Positions 6,411 through 13,080 of a DNA stretch of 13,116 nt are shown piece after piece; position 1 is the stretch's first letter; the number at the start of each line of letters is the position of its first letter. Under the pieces are notes generated by a model. The model saw nothing but the letters and a program-made list of their open reading frames with translations. It searched no databases and was not told the DNA's origin. Origin of the DNA: JAVRLS01 sp031961205 (lineage in GTDB: Archaea > Thermoplasmatota > Thermoplasmata > Thermoplasmatales > Thermoplasmataceae). The translations under genes and the position numbers were made by a program. The stretch covers positions 1 through 13,116 of the forward strand of contig JAVRLS010000028.1 in NCBI GenBank assembly GCA_031961205.1, read 5' to 3'.

Positions 6411-7691
6411 ATGAGCAAAGAAGATGCTTATGAGATAAGAAATCTTGCAATGCAGCATAACGAATTTTTCGCTAACAGCATTGGCCTGATTGCCTCCGAA
6501 AATGTTATGAGCCCGATGGCAAGGGAAATCATGCTGAGCGATCTCGAATCCAGGTACGCTGAAGGGCTACCGCATCACAGGTATTATCAGGGAAACTATT
6601 ATGTTGACCTGATCGAGGATAAGACAAATGAACTGCTTGCGAAACTTTTCAGAACAAAACAGACGGATCCGCGCCCTGTTTCCGGAACGAATTCCAATTC
6701 AGCGGCTGTATACGCCCTTACAAAACCAGGAGACCTCATCGCCGTTCCGTCACTTTCAGGGGGCGGCCACATAAGCGCTGCAAAGTTCGGAATCGTTGGT
6801 TTCAGGGGTGTGAAGACGGTCAGTTACCCTTACGATGAGGAAACTATGACTGTAGATCCGGACGCAGCATCAAAAATGATAATCAAGGAGAAGCCGAAAG
6901 TATGCCTCTTCGGGCAGTCGGTATTCATGTTTCCAGCACCTCTGAAGGAGATGAGCAACGCCTTCTCAGAAGTGGGCTGCAAGGTATGGTATGATGGCGC
7001 CCATGTGCTTGGCCTTATAGCCGGTGGGAAATTCCAGGATCCGTTGAGGGAGGGGGCCCAGCTTATAACTGGAAGTACCCATAAGACATTCCCCGGGCCC
7101 CAGCACGGAATAGTGCTTGGAAATATGGAAGAGGATGACTGGGATAATGTAAGGCATGCAGTTTTTCCAGGAGTATTAAGCAACCACCATCTCAGCGCCA
7201 TGGCGGCCCTGGGCATAACCGCAGCTGAAGAGCTGGAATTTGGAGAAAAATATGCATCGGCGATAATAGAAAACGCAAAGACACTTGCACAGGAACTTTA
7301 TTCGCTCGGTTTCAAAGTACTCGCAGAAAAGCGCGGATTTACGGAATCGCACACCATGGCTGTGGACGTTTCAGGTAACGGTGGCGGAAAATACGTTGCT
7401 GAAACTCTTGAAAGTGCGGGAATTGTCCTTAACAAGAATCTCCTTCCATGGGACGACAACAAAAAATCGCAGAATCCGAGTGGAATAAGAATCGGAACAC
7501 AGGAAGTTACAAGGATAGGGATGGGAAAATCAGAGATGAAACAGATTGCCGATTTGATTTACAGGGCCATAATCAAGAAAGAAGATGTTAAAAAGATTAA
7601 GGAAGAAGTAAAGGAGATGAAAACCACTTTCCATACTGTGAAATACTGCTATGGAGATATGGATGCATACAAATACATTAAGCTGTTCTGA
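6411..7691 (+). CDS. glyA: Serine hydroxymethyltransferase
   Basis: This PLP enzyme interconverts serine and glycine, transferring the one-carbon unit to a reduced pterin (a tetrahydrofolate or an archaeal analogue; the sequence does not say which). The 426 residues match the family. Visible motifs are GLIASENV at 25-32, SRYAEGLPHHRYYQGNYYVD at 47-66, the cofactor pair in WYDGAHVLG (Asp195, His198) and the Schiff-base lysine K225 in GSTHKTFPGPQHG (221-233). Bacterial enzymes have TTHKTLRGPRGG here, so this is an archaeal-type variant. GTQEVTRIGM near 360-369 is the usual C-terminal substrate-binding region. The start at 6411 is supported by a TATA box at the leaderless spacing; an ATG five bases upstream is out of frame. 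The gene is divergent from purM and ends 2 bp from the convergent exonuclease III gene. Confidence 0.96.
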   Translation: MSKEDAYEIRNLAMQHNEFFANSIGLIASENVMSPMAREIMLSDLESRYAEGLPHHRYYQGNYYVDLIEDKTNELLAKLFRTKQTDPRPVSGTNSNSAAVYALTKPGDLIAVPSLSGGGHISAAKFGIVGFRGVKTVSYPYDEETMTVDPDAASKMIIKEKPKVCLFGQSVFMFPAPLKEMSNAFSEVGCKVWYDGAHVLGLIAGGKFQDPLREGAQLITGSTHKTFPGPQHGIVLGNMEEDDWDNVRHAVFPGVLSNHHLSAMAALGITAAEELEFGEKYASAIIENAKTLAQELYSLGFKVLAEKRGFTESHTMAVDVSGNGGGKYVAETLESAGIVLNKNLLPWDDNKKSQNPSGIRIGTQEVTRIGMGKSEMKQIADLIYRAIIKKEDVKKIKEEVKEMKTTFHTVKYCYGDMDAYKYIKLF

Positions 7692-7693
7692 TC

Positions 7694-8443
7694 TTATATA
7701 TCGAGGTACAGCTCAATGGGGGCGTGATCCGATCCGGTCACGTTTTCCAGTATTTTTGAGGATTTTACGTTATTTCGAAGTTTTTCGGAAACTATAAAAT
7801 AGTCTATTCGCCATCCTATGTTCTTCTCTCTTGCATTGAACCTGTATGACCACCATGAGTAGTGGCCGCCGTCTGCTGTGAAAAGCCTGAAGGTATCAAT
7901 GAAACCGCTGTTCAGGAAATCAGTCATCCATTTCCTCTCTTTTTCCGTAAATCCCGCATTATTTACATTGTCCTTCGGCCTGGCTATATCTATTTCTTCG
8001 TGTGCAACATTGAAATCCCCGCAGATCACAACCGGCTTATTTTTCTCAAGGTCCTTCGCATAATTAAGAAATTTTTCATTAAAATCCATCTTAAAATCGA
8101 GTCTTGTCAGCCCATGCTGGGAATTAGGAAAATATGTGTTCACAAAGTAAAATTTATCATATTCAAGCTGCAGTATCCTGCCCTCAGCATCTTCAAAGCC
8201 CTTTGATGATGAAACAGGCTTTTCCCTTGAAAGTGCCATTGTGCCACTGTATCCCTTTTTCTTTGCAGGATTCTGATAAACGTAGTATCCAAGATGGAAG
8301 ATCTCCTCCGGAGTGCTTTCCTCATCCGTCTTTGTTTCCTGGAATGCTATCAGATCGTAGTTTCCGTTCTTTACTGTATCAATAATGCCATTTTTCACAG
8401 CTGCCCTGAGCCCGTTTACGTTCCATGAAAGAAATTTATACAT
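7694..8443 (-). CDS. xth: Exonuclease III family AP endonuclease
   Basis: This is a metal-dependent nuclease of the Xth/APE1 family that cuts DNA 5' to abasic sites during base-excision repair. At 249 residues it has the compact single-domain size. Active-site residues are all present: Asn8 in FLSWNVNGLR, Glu36 in FQETKTD, Tyr104 in NTYFPNS, Asp143 and Asn145 in CGDFNVAHEEID, Asp214 in WRIDYF, and Asp239-His240 in the terminal GSDHAPIE. No residue looks lost, so the enzyme should be active. Whether it also has strong 3' exonuclease activity cannot be told. The ATG at 8443 is preceded, at leaderless spacing, by a clear TATA box. The 3' end is 2 bp from glyA. A DUF99/endonuclease dU gene, also linked to damaged bases, lies about 650 bp away. 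Confidence 0.95.
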   Translation of the reverse strand: MYKFLSWNVNGLRAAVKNGIIDTVKNGNYDLIAFQETKTDEESTPEEIFHLGYYVYQNPAKKKGYSGTMALSREKPVSSSKGFEDAEGRILQLEYDKFYFVNTYFPNSQHGLTRLDFKMDFNEKFLNYAKDLEKNKPVVICGDFNVAHEEIDIARPKDNVNNAGFTEKERKWMTDFLNSGFIDTFRLFTADGGHYSWWSYRFNAREKNIGWRIDYFIVSEKLRNNVKSSKILENVTGSDHAPIELYLDI

Positions 8444-8463
8444 GCAAAATTAATGCCGGCACG

Positions 8464-8471
8464 TTTTATAT
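8464..8471 (-). promoter_or_regulatory. TATA box of the xth gene
   Basis: The minus strand reads ATATAAAA, preceded by the A-rich GCACAAAAA, which can serve as a TFB recognition element. It is centred 24-25 bases before the ATG at 8443, and there is no Shine-Dalgarno sequence in the 21 bases between. Confidence 0.55.
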
Positions 8472-8562
8472 TTTTTGTGCTTCCATAGAATCTGAAAAAA
8501 ATTAAGCTGCAGAATGCCGGAATTTTAAATTTAATGTTAATGTGGTCTATTAAATAACAATA

Positions 8563-8572
8563 ACTTTATGAT
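8563..8572 (+). promoter_or_regulatory. TATA-like box of the NifX-like gene
   Basis: ACTTTATGAT is centred about 26 bases before the ATG at 8594. The surrounding region is very AT-rich, so the exact box is uncertain; ATTAAAATTA just downstream is an alternative. Confidence 0.3.
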
Positions 8573-8593
8573 TAAAATTAATATCAATAGAGC

Positions 8594-8944
8594 ATGAAAA
8601 TAGCAATAGTATCTGACGAAGAAAAGAATATAACGCCGCTGGATCAGGGTTCAGAAATAATGATTTTCGACGATTCAACAGGAAAAGCCGAAAGATACGA
8701 GAATCCGGGCTTTGCAAATCCGAGAGGAGGAAAGGAGATCGCAATGAGCATTATATTGAAGCTCAAGCCGGATGCGATACTGGTTAAGGAGGGATCGCTC
8801 TGCCCGGGATCCTATGGCATGTCCCTCGGGAAGCTGAAATATATACCGGTGGAAAGCGACAACGTTGACGAGAATCTGAAAAATGTACCGGAACTCAAAA
8901 AAAGGGCTGAAGACAGTCTGAGTGAGGATTTCTTCAGAGAATAA
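8594..8944 (+). CDS. Small NifX/NafY-like protein (RNase H-fold, COG1433 type)
   Basis: This is a 116-residue soluble protein. It opens with MKIAIVSDEEKNITPLDQG, then EIMIFDDSTGKAERYENPG, then an alpha-beta segment PDAILVKEGSLCPGS (59-73), LKYIPVES (81-88), and a charged C-terminal helix (95-116). The order strand, ITP...G, acidic strand, ENP, glycine-rich helix, and a second Rossmann-like strand resembles the dinitrogenase iron-molybdenum cofactor biosynthesis (NifX/NafY) domain. In archaea this domain is common in small proteins of unknown role, not tied to nitrogen fixation. There is one cysteine (Cys70) and no obvious metal-binding cluster. The assignment is by overall pattern and could be wrong. 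The gene is monocistronic: divergent from xth, convergent with the DUF99 operon, and followed by a T-run. Confidence 0.6.
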   Translation: MKIAIVSDEEKNITPLDQGSEIMIFDDSTGKAERYENPGFANPRGGKEIAMSIILKLKPDAILVKEGSLCPGSYGMSLGKLKYIPVESDNVDENLKNVPELKKRAEDSLSEDFFRE

Positions 8945-8951
8945 TTACAAA

Positions 8952-8957
8952 TTTTTT
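8952..8957 (+). terminator. T-run terminator after the NifX-like gene
   Basis: Six T residues begin eight bases after the stop codon of the NifX-like gene, in the plain T-tract form usual for archaeal termination. No hairpin precedes it. Confidence 0.4.
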
Positions 8958-9042
8958 AATCCATAAACCTGACGGCGTAGCTTTTCCCTGACTTTGAAAG
9001 TCGTATTAGCTTGAAAAATCAACGGGATCCTGTAAATAATCA

Positions 9043-9065
9043 GCAGAGAAACAGGCTTTCTCTGC
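9043..9065. repeat. Perfect 9-bp inverted repeat between convergent genes
   Basis: GCAGAGAAA (9043-9051) and TTTCTCTGC (9057-9065) are perfect inverted arms around the loop CAGGC. The element lies in the 155-bp gap between the ends of the NifX-like and DUF99 genes. No T-run follows closely on either strand, so it is not a classic terminator; it may stabilise the 3' end of the DUF99 mRNA. The rest of the gap holds nothing I recognise. Confidence 0.45.
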
Positions 9066-9099
9066 ATCGATGCCTATACGGAACTGTGAAAATTGCATT

Positions 9100-9669
9100 C
9101 TAATCATAGCCTGAAACCTTTGAAACAATATCCGCAATACGTATTGCTTCCGGCATTTTTCCCCTTACCGTGTTGGATACTACCAATCGTAAAGCTTCCT
9201 TTAAATTTATTCCCGCATAATTTATATAAATTTTGTATTTTCCATTATAAACCGGTACAGGTTCCATCTTCCTCAGAACTCCTATTCCCTGAAGATCCTT
9301 CAGGTGGAGTTTAATGGCATTTTCCATGGAGGCGATGTCGGGTTCTCTTCCGGTTACTGATATTACAGGTATGCCTGTATCGTAATTCAACCTGTAAATA
9401 TCACAGATATTGAACCCACCGAAGGTTATCCCGTTAAGAATTATTGCCCTTATATTGCTTTTAAATCGTGAATCTATTATTTCCAGTATCCTCAGGTTGA
9501 CGTCGTTGCCATCAACTTCTATACGGTTTTTTATTATGCCCTCTATGTAGCCATCAAGCCTCATTACCACGCCGATTATGAAAGAGTACCTGTCACCTTT
9601 GAAAAATGGTGTGTCATCTATCCCGAGAACACGTATTCCCCTCTTGAAGATCCGGTTTTCCACTGTCAA
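9100..9669 (-). CDS. DUF99 (UPF0215) protein, endonuclease dU family
   Basis: This is a 189-residue protein of the archaeal DUF99 family, related in fold to endonuclease V. A member from a hyperthermophilic archaeon has been described as a deoxyuridine-directed endonuclease, and the family carries the name endonuclease dU on that basis. Seen here are RGIRVLGIDDTPF (10-22) with the conserved acidic pair, ILNGITFGGFNICDIYRLN (77-95), the strand PVISVTGREP (101-110), and the C-terminal RLVVSNTVRGKMPEAIRIAD (161-180). Length is normal for the family. The start is unusual: a TTG at 9669 directly follows the TGA of the upstream gene, with AGGGA five bases before that TTG as a plausible ribosome site; a GTG at 9663 is the alternative. 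No ATG is available before the conserved region. It is the second gene of an operon with the 97-residue protein. Nuclease activity is inferred from the family. Confidence 0.85.
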   Translation of the reverse strand: MTVENRIFKRGIRVLGIDDTPFFKGDRYSFIIGVVMRLDGYIEGIIKNRIEVDGNDVNLRILEIIDSRFKSNIRAIILNGITFGGFNICDIYRLNYDTGIPVISVTGREPDIASMENAIKLHLKDLQGIGVLRKMEPVPVYNGKYKIYINYAGINLKEALRLVVSNTVRGKMPEAIRIADIVSKVSGYD

Positions 9670-9963
9670 TCAGATCCCTTTTCTTTCCATGAATTTCCTT
9701 GTTGAATACCTCACCTGGTGGCTTCTCGGGAATTCACGGTAAAATGCATCTTTTATTGTCTTTTCCATATTACTGCCTTCAAGCTCTGTTTTTTTGTTTT
9801 CATATCCAGTTTCGACGAGAAAAATATGGTCATCTTCAGTCCTGATTATTTCCAGGCCCCTGTCTTTCTTAAAAGTTTTAAGTTCCACCTCATATCCCGG
9901 CTTCAGTTTCCTGATCATCGCCATAGTTGTTCTCAGAATTCCACTGGAAGATACCATTGGCAT
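9670..9963 (-). CDS. Unrecognised 97-residue protein upstream of the DUF99 gene
   Basis: I do not recognise this protein. It is small, soluble and basic, with no signal peptide or membrane helix. A probable beta-rich half (KPGYEVELKTF, RGLEIIRTEDDHIFLVETGY, residues 21-54) is followed by a helix (MEKTIKDAFYREFPRSHQ, 66-83) and a basic tail (STRKFMERKGI). The start at 9963 is backed by a TATA-like box about 23 bases upstream, which gives a leaderless mRNA; internal ATGs at 9924 and 9918 would remove 13 or 15 poorly conserved-looking residues. Its TGA stop abuts the TTG start of the DUF99 gene in the same reading frame. The arrangement suggests co-transcription and possibly a shared role in handling damaged bases, but that is inference from position only. 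Confidence 0.65.
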   Translation of the reverse strand: MPMVSSSGILRTTMAMIRKLKPGYEVELKTFKKDRGLEIIRTEDDHIFLVETGYENKKTELEGSNMEKTIKDAFYREFPRSHQVRYSTRKFMERKGI

Positions 9964-9980
9964 ATGGTTAAGATCATTTG

Positions 9981-9990
9981 AATAAAATAC
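9981..9990 (-). promoter_or_regulatory. TATA-like box of the 97-residue protein/DUF99 operon
   Basis: The minus strand reads GTATTTTATT, centred 22-23 bases before the ATG at 9963, with an A-rich tract just upstream. It supports that ATG as a leaderless start. Confidence 0.4.
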
Positions 9991-10059
9991 ATTAATTTTT
10001 TTAAATTCTTCCTGTGCAGTTTTTCATAATCTAGATATCCCCCTTGATGATACCGTAAC

Positions 10060-11280
10060 ATGGATAATCTTTACATTCCAATATATCAGGATGTTGTGGA
10101 GGCATCGAATTTTCTTAAGGGAAAGATAAACAGGACTCCTATGATAAAATCATCCAGCATAGGGAAGGAGTATTCTGCAGAAATATATTTCAAGCTTGAA
10201 AATTTTCAGAAAACAGGATCTTTCAAGGCAAGGGGAGCAATTTTCCGCGTGTCAAAGCTCACAGAAGCAGAAAAAAAGAAAGGAGTTGTTACCGCAAGTG
10301 CAGGAAATCATGCGCAGGGTGTGGCATACGCATCCATGGTTAACGGCATAGACGCAAAGATCGTGATGCCTGAATACACGGTTCCGCAGAAAATTAACGC
10401 CGTGATAGGCTATGGGGCATCCATAGTCCTGAAGGGAAAGGATTACGATGAAGCCCACAAATATGCCGAAGAGATAGCGGAAACAGAAGGCAGAACTTTC
10501 ATAGAAGCATTCAATGACAGATGGGTCATATCTGGGCAGGGGACAATAGCGCTTGAAATGCTGCAGGATGTTCCGGATCTTGACATGATTCTTGTCCCTG
10601 TCGGCGGAGGCGGGTTGATTTCCGGCATTTCAATGGCTGCAAAGCACATCAAGAGCGATATAAAGATCATCGGAGTAGAATCAGATCTTTCAGATTCGAT
10701 GCTGGAATCTATAAGGGAAAACCACATAGTTCCCCATACAAGCGGGGTAAGCATATGCGATGGCATTTCCGTCAAGTATCCGGGTGATCTCACATTTTCA
10801 ATGGCAAAAAAATACGTTGATTCCATTGTTGCTGTTTCGGAAGAATCCGTTTCAAAGGCCGTATACAAACTTTTCGAGAGAAAGAAGATCGTCGTGGAAC
10901 CATCCGGCGCTGTCGGAATGGCGGCAATCATGGAGGGCAAAATAGACGTTAAGGGCAAAAAAGTTGGAATAGTTGTATCCGGCGGAAACATAAACCCGCT
11001 CATGATGTCAAAGATAATATACAAGGAGCTTGAAAACAATGGGCAGCTGGTGAGGATAGAATGCACGATACCTGATCGTCCCGGAAACCTTTACCAGATA
11101 GCAGAAGTTATTGCAAAAAATGCGGGCAATATATATAATGCAGCCGTCGATAACCTCAGCAGGAGTACACCCCCAGGCTTTCAGACCGTATCATTTGACG
11201 TAAGCATAAGAAATGAGGATCATCTTGATCGAATACTCCGTGCGCTCGAAAAGTCGGGTTTCAGATTCAAAGTTGCATGA
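10060..11280 (+). CDS. ilvA: Threonine ammonia-lyase with C-terminal ACT domain
   Basis: This PLP enzyme deaminates threonine to 2-oxobutyrate, the first committed step of isoleucine synthesis or a catabolic step. The 406-residue layout is catalytic domain (about 5-320) plus one ACT regulatory domain (about 330-406). Catalytic marks are the Schiff-base lysine K56 in TGSFKARGA, SAGNHAQG at 80-87, the phosphate-binding glycine loop VGGGG at 181-185, and SGGN at 307-310. The ACT part begins with VRIECTIPDRPGNLYQIAEV (331-350). A single ACT domain of this length is the form often called catabolic (TdcB-like), while larger biosynthetic enzymes have two ACT-like modules; in archaea this form may serve isoleucine synthesis. 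The ACT domain suggests amino-acid allostery. It heads a plus-strand cluster: the methylase start overlaps its stop in ATGA. Confidence 0.94.
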   Translation: MDNLYIPIYQDVVEASNFLKGKINRTPMIKSSSIGKEYSAEIYFKLENFQKTGSFKARGAIFRVSKLTEAEKKKGVVTASAGNHAQGVAYASMVNGIDAKIVMPEYTVPQKINAVIGYGASIVLKGKDYDEAHKYAEEIAETEGRTFIEAFNDRWVISGQGTIALEMLQDVPDLDMILVPVGGGGLISGISMAAKHIKSDIKIIGVESDLSDSMLESIRENHIVPHTSGVSICDGISVKYPGDLTFSMAKKYVDSIVAVSEESVSKAVYKLFERKKIVVEPSGAVGMAAIMEGKIDVKGKKVGIVVSGGNINPLMMSKIIYKELENNGQLVRIECTIPDRPGNLYQIAEVIAKNAGNIYNAAVDNLSRSTPPGFQTVSFDVSIRNEDHLDRILRALEKSGFRFKVA

Positions 11281-11834
11281 TATACGATTTTTTTGGCATT
11301 CATATAAACTTATGCGATGGAATCTATGGCCCCTCAGATGATACTTTCATGATCATCGAAAATGTGAAATGTACCGGAAAATCAATAGAGATAGGCTGTG
11401 GTACAGGGCTGGTTTCATTATATTTTAAAAGTAATGGCTGTAATATCGAATGCACGGATATCAACACGAAGGCCGTCGAATGCACACTGAAGAACGGTGA
11501 AGCCAACGGTCTGAAGATCAAGGCTTACCGGTCGGATCTTTTTGAAAATGTAGAGGGAAGCTATGATACAATAATATTCAACCCGCCATATCTGCCGGTT
11601 GAAAATGAGGACCCTGCATGGGACGGCGGAAAAACAGGCCTGGAAATCTCCGAAAGGTTTATTGTGCAGGCATATCCGGTTTTAAAAAGCGGCGGGCACA
11701 TATATATGATACTCTCAGATCTTACCGACGTGAATGGCTTCATTTCCAGGCACGGAGAATATGTTTTCAGGGAAATTGCCAGGAACACGTTCGATTTTGA
11801 AGCCATAATCCTTTACAGCATTGAAAAGAGATGA
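11277..11834 (+). CDS. HemK2/Mtq2-like N5-glutamine methyltransferase
   Basis: This is an SAM-dependent methyltransferase of 185 residues, a single Rossmann domain without the extra N-terminal helix bundle of bacterial PrmC. The N-terminal GIYGPSDDTFMIIENV (15-30) matches the usual YEPSDDTFLL opening. The SAM loop is IEIGCGTG (37-44), the ribose-binding acidic position is in CTDIN (59-63), and the catalytic NPPY is at 102-105, the signature of enzymes that methylate an amide nitrogen. In archaea and eukaryotes this family (HemK2/Mtq2) methylates the glutamine of the GGQ motif of the class I release factor, so a role in translation termination is likely; other substrates are known for relatives. 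The ATG overlaps the ilvA stop by four bases (ATGA). Its own stop overlaps the ATG of a possible 41-codon ORF. Confidence 0.88.
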   Translation: MIYDFFGIHINLCDGIYGPSDDTFMIIENVKCTGKSIEIGCGTGLVSLYFKSNGCNIECTDINTKAVECTLKNGEANGLKIKAYRSDLFENVEGSYDTIIFNPPYLPVENEDPAWDGGKTGLEISERFIVQAYPVLKSGGHIYMILSDLTDVNGFISRHGEYVFREIARNTFDFEAIILYSIEKR

Positions 11835-11956
11835 TGCATATCGTAAAGGAAAATGCCTGTGGTGATCATCATGCCAGCATGAAACGATCTTATATTCATG
11901 CACCGGTTCCAGTAGAAAATGAAAATAGAGTGATTGTGATCGCTAGAAAAGGATAA
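11831..11956 (+). CDS. Possible small protein (41 residues) between the methylase and drg
   Basis: A 41-codon ORF starts at the ATG that overlaps the methylase stop (ATGA, 11831-11834) and ends with TAA ten bases before the drg ATG. The encoded peptide begins MMHIVKENACGDHHASMKRS and ends VPVENENRVIVIARKG, a mix of charged residues and a plausible terminal beta strand. It has no signal peptide, membrane helix or family I recognise. In favour of it being real: stop-start overlap of the same type as ilvA/methylase, same strand, almost no spare sequence to the next gene, and an otherwise unexplained gap. Against: it is short, there is no clear ribosome site, and the region could simply be the leader of drg. 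Confidence 0.4.
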   Translation: MMHIVKENACGDHHASMKRSYIHAPVPVENENRVIVIARKG

Positions 11957-11963
11957 AGAGTGA
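11956..11963 (+). promoter_or_regulatory. Ribosome-binding site of drg
   Basis: AAGAGTGA, close to the archaeal GAGGTGA, stands three bases before the ATG at 11967. Together with the stop of the small ORF it suggests drg is translated from a longer mRNA; a TATA-like run (TCTTATATTC, about 11887-11896) may also start transcription within the small ORF. Confidence 0.4.
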
Positions 11964-11966
11964 ATT

Positions 11967-13052
11967 ATGCCAACAATCGATGAAAGAATAAAGGACATAG
12001 AAGACGAGATTAAAAAAACCCAGTATAACAAGGCAACAGAGCATCATATAGGAATACTTAAGGCAAAAATAGCCAGGCTCCAGATAGAGTCCAAAGCCCA
12101 TAAAAAAGGTGGCGGTTATGGTTTTTCGGTCGCAAAATCCGGTGACGCGACGGTTTCGCTCGTAGGTTTCCCCAATGTTGGAAAGAGCAGCCTGCTCAAT
12201 GCACTCACAAACTCGGAAAGTGAGGTCGGGTCATTTGCGTTCACAACGCTGAGGGTGATTCCCGGAACACTGGTTTACAGGGGAGCCGAAATCCAGATAC
12301 TGGATCTTCCCGGAATCATCGAAAACGCATCATACGGTGCAGGAAGAGGAAGGGAGATCCTGAGCTCGGTCAGGGCCTCAGACCTTATTGTTATAGTCAC
12401 CGATCCGGATACCGGCGGCCTGGACAAAATAATTGGAGAGCTTTACAATGCAGGCATGGTTGTCAATAAAAAGAGAAAGAACGTGGAACTGAAGAAAAGC
12501 GTTTCCGGAGGAATCAGGATACACAGGCCGAGGAATCTGCAGATAGATGAGGATTACATTAAAGAGATAGTGAAGGAATTCAAAGTGGCGAACTGTGATC
12601 TATACATCAGGGAAAATGTAACTGTGGATAATATAATTGAAGCCCTGCAGGGCGGATACGTTTACATACCCGCTATCATAGTGGTTAACAAAATAGATAC
12701 GGCAAGGGGAAGCATAAACACAGAAGAACTGAAAAAATACGGCCCGGTAATACTTGCGTCCGCAAAAACAGGATACGGCATAGAAGATATAAAAGAGGGC
12801 ATATTCAATTCACTGAACATGATAAGAATATACATGAGGGACAAAAGCGGAAAAGTTGATACAGAAAAGCCGCTGATACTTGTAAAGGGGTCAAAAGTCA
12901 GGGAAGTGTGCAGAAAGATAAACAGAAGCATGATTGACAGCTTCAGGTACGCTATAATATCAGGAAAAAGCCGGCCCATAGGAGAGCAGCGGGTAGGGCT
13001 TGATTACACCCTTAAGGACGAAGACATAGTTACACTTATAAGCAGGAACTGA
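11967..13052 (+). CDS. drg: Drg-type GTPase (Obg superfamily) with TGS domain
   Basis: This is a cytoplasmic GTPase of 361 residues, the normal size for archaeal Drg, a family linked to ribosomes and translation. An N-terminal helical stretch (1-48, charged) is followed by the G domain: G1 GFPNVGKSS at 67-75, G2 around TT at 93-94, G3 DLPG at 113-116, G4 NKID at 241-244 and G5 SAK at 265-267. The insertion between G3 and G4 (about 160-230) carries the GGIRIHRPR and NVTVDNIIEAL stretches known from Drg proteins. The C-terminal TGS domain (about 286-361) ends with RVGLDYTLKDEDIVTLISRN (342-361). All nucleotide-binding motifs are intact. No Dfrp-type partner protein is visible nearby. A T-run 24 bases after the stop probably ends the transcript. 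Its position downstream of the release-factor-type methylase fits a translation role. Confidence 0.95.
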   Translation: MPTIDERIKDIEDEIKKTQYNKATEHHIGILKAKIARLQIESKAHKKGGGYGFSVAKSGDATVSLVGFPNVGKSSLLNALTNSESEVGSFAFTTLRVIPGTLVYRGAEIQILDLPGIIENASYGAGRGREILSSVRASDLIVIVTDPDTGGLDKIIGELYNAGMVVNKKRKNVELKKSVSGGIRIHRPRNLQIDEDYIKEIVKEFKVANCDLYIRENVTVDNIIEALQGGYVYIPAIIVVNKIDTARGSINTEELKKYGPVILASAKTGYGIEDIKEGIFNSLNMIRIYMRDKSGKVDTEKPLILVKGSKVREVCRKINRSMIDSFRYAIISGKSRPIGEQRVGLDYTLKDEDIVTLISRN

Positions 13053-13075
13053 AGAGGAAAGAAGCAGGATAATAA

Positions 13076-13080
13076 TTTTT
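13076..13080 (+). terminator. T-run terminator after drg
   Basis: Five T residues begin 24 bases after the drg stop, in AT-rich DNA with no preceding hairpin. This is the simple archaeal terminator form. Confidence 0.3.

Noticed and set aside
8594..8944. A nitrogen-fixation role for the NifX-like protein
   Set aside because: No nif genes are nearby, and this fold is common in archaea that do not fix nitrogen.
9670..9672. TGA read as selenocysteine between the 97-residue protein and DUF99
   Set aside because: A ribosome-site-like AGGGA and a usable TTG follow directly, DUF99 proteins normally begin near this point, and no supporting selenocysteine element was seen; two separate genes are simpler.
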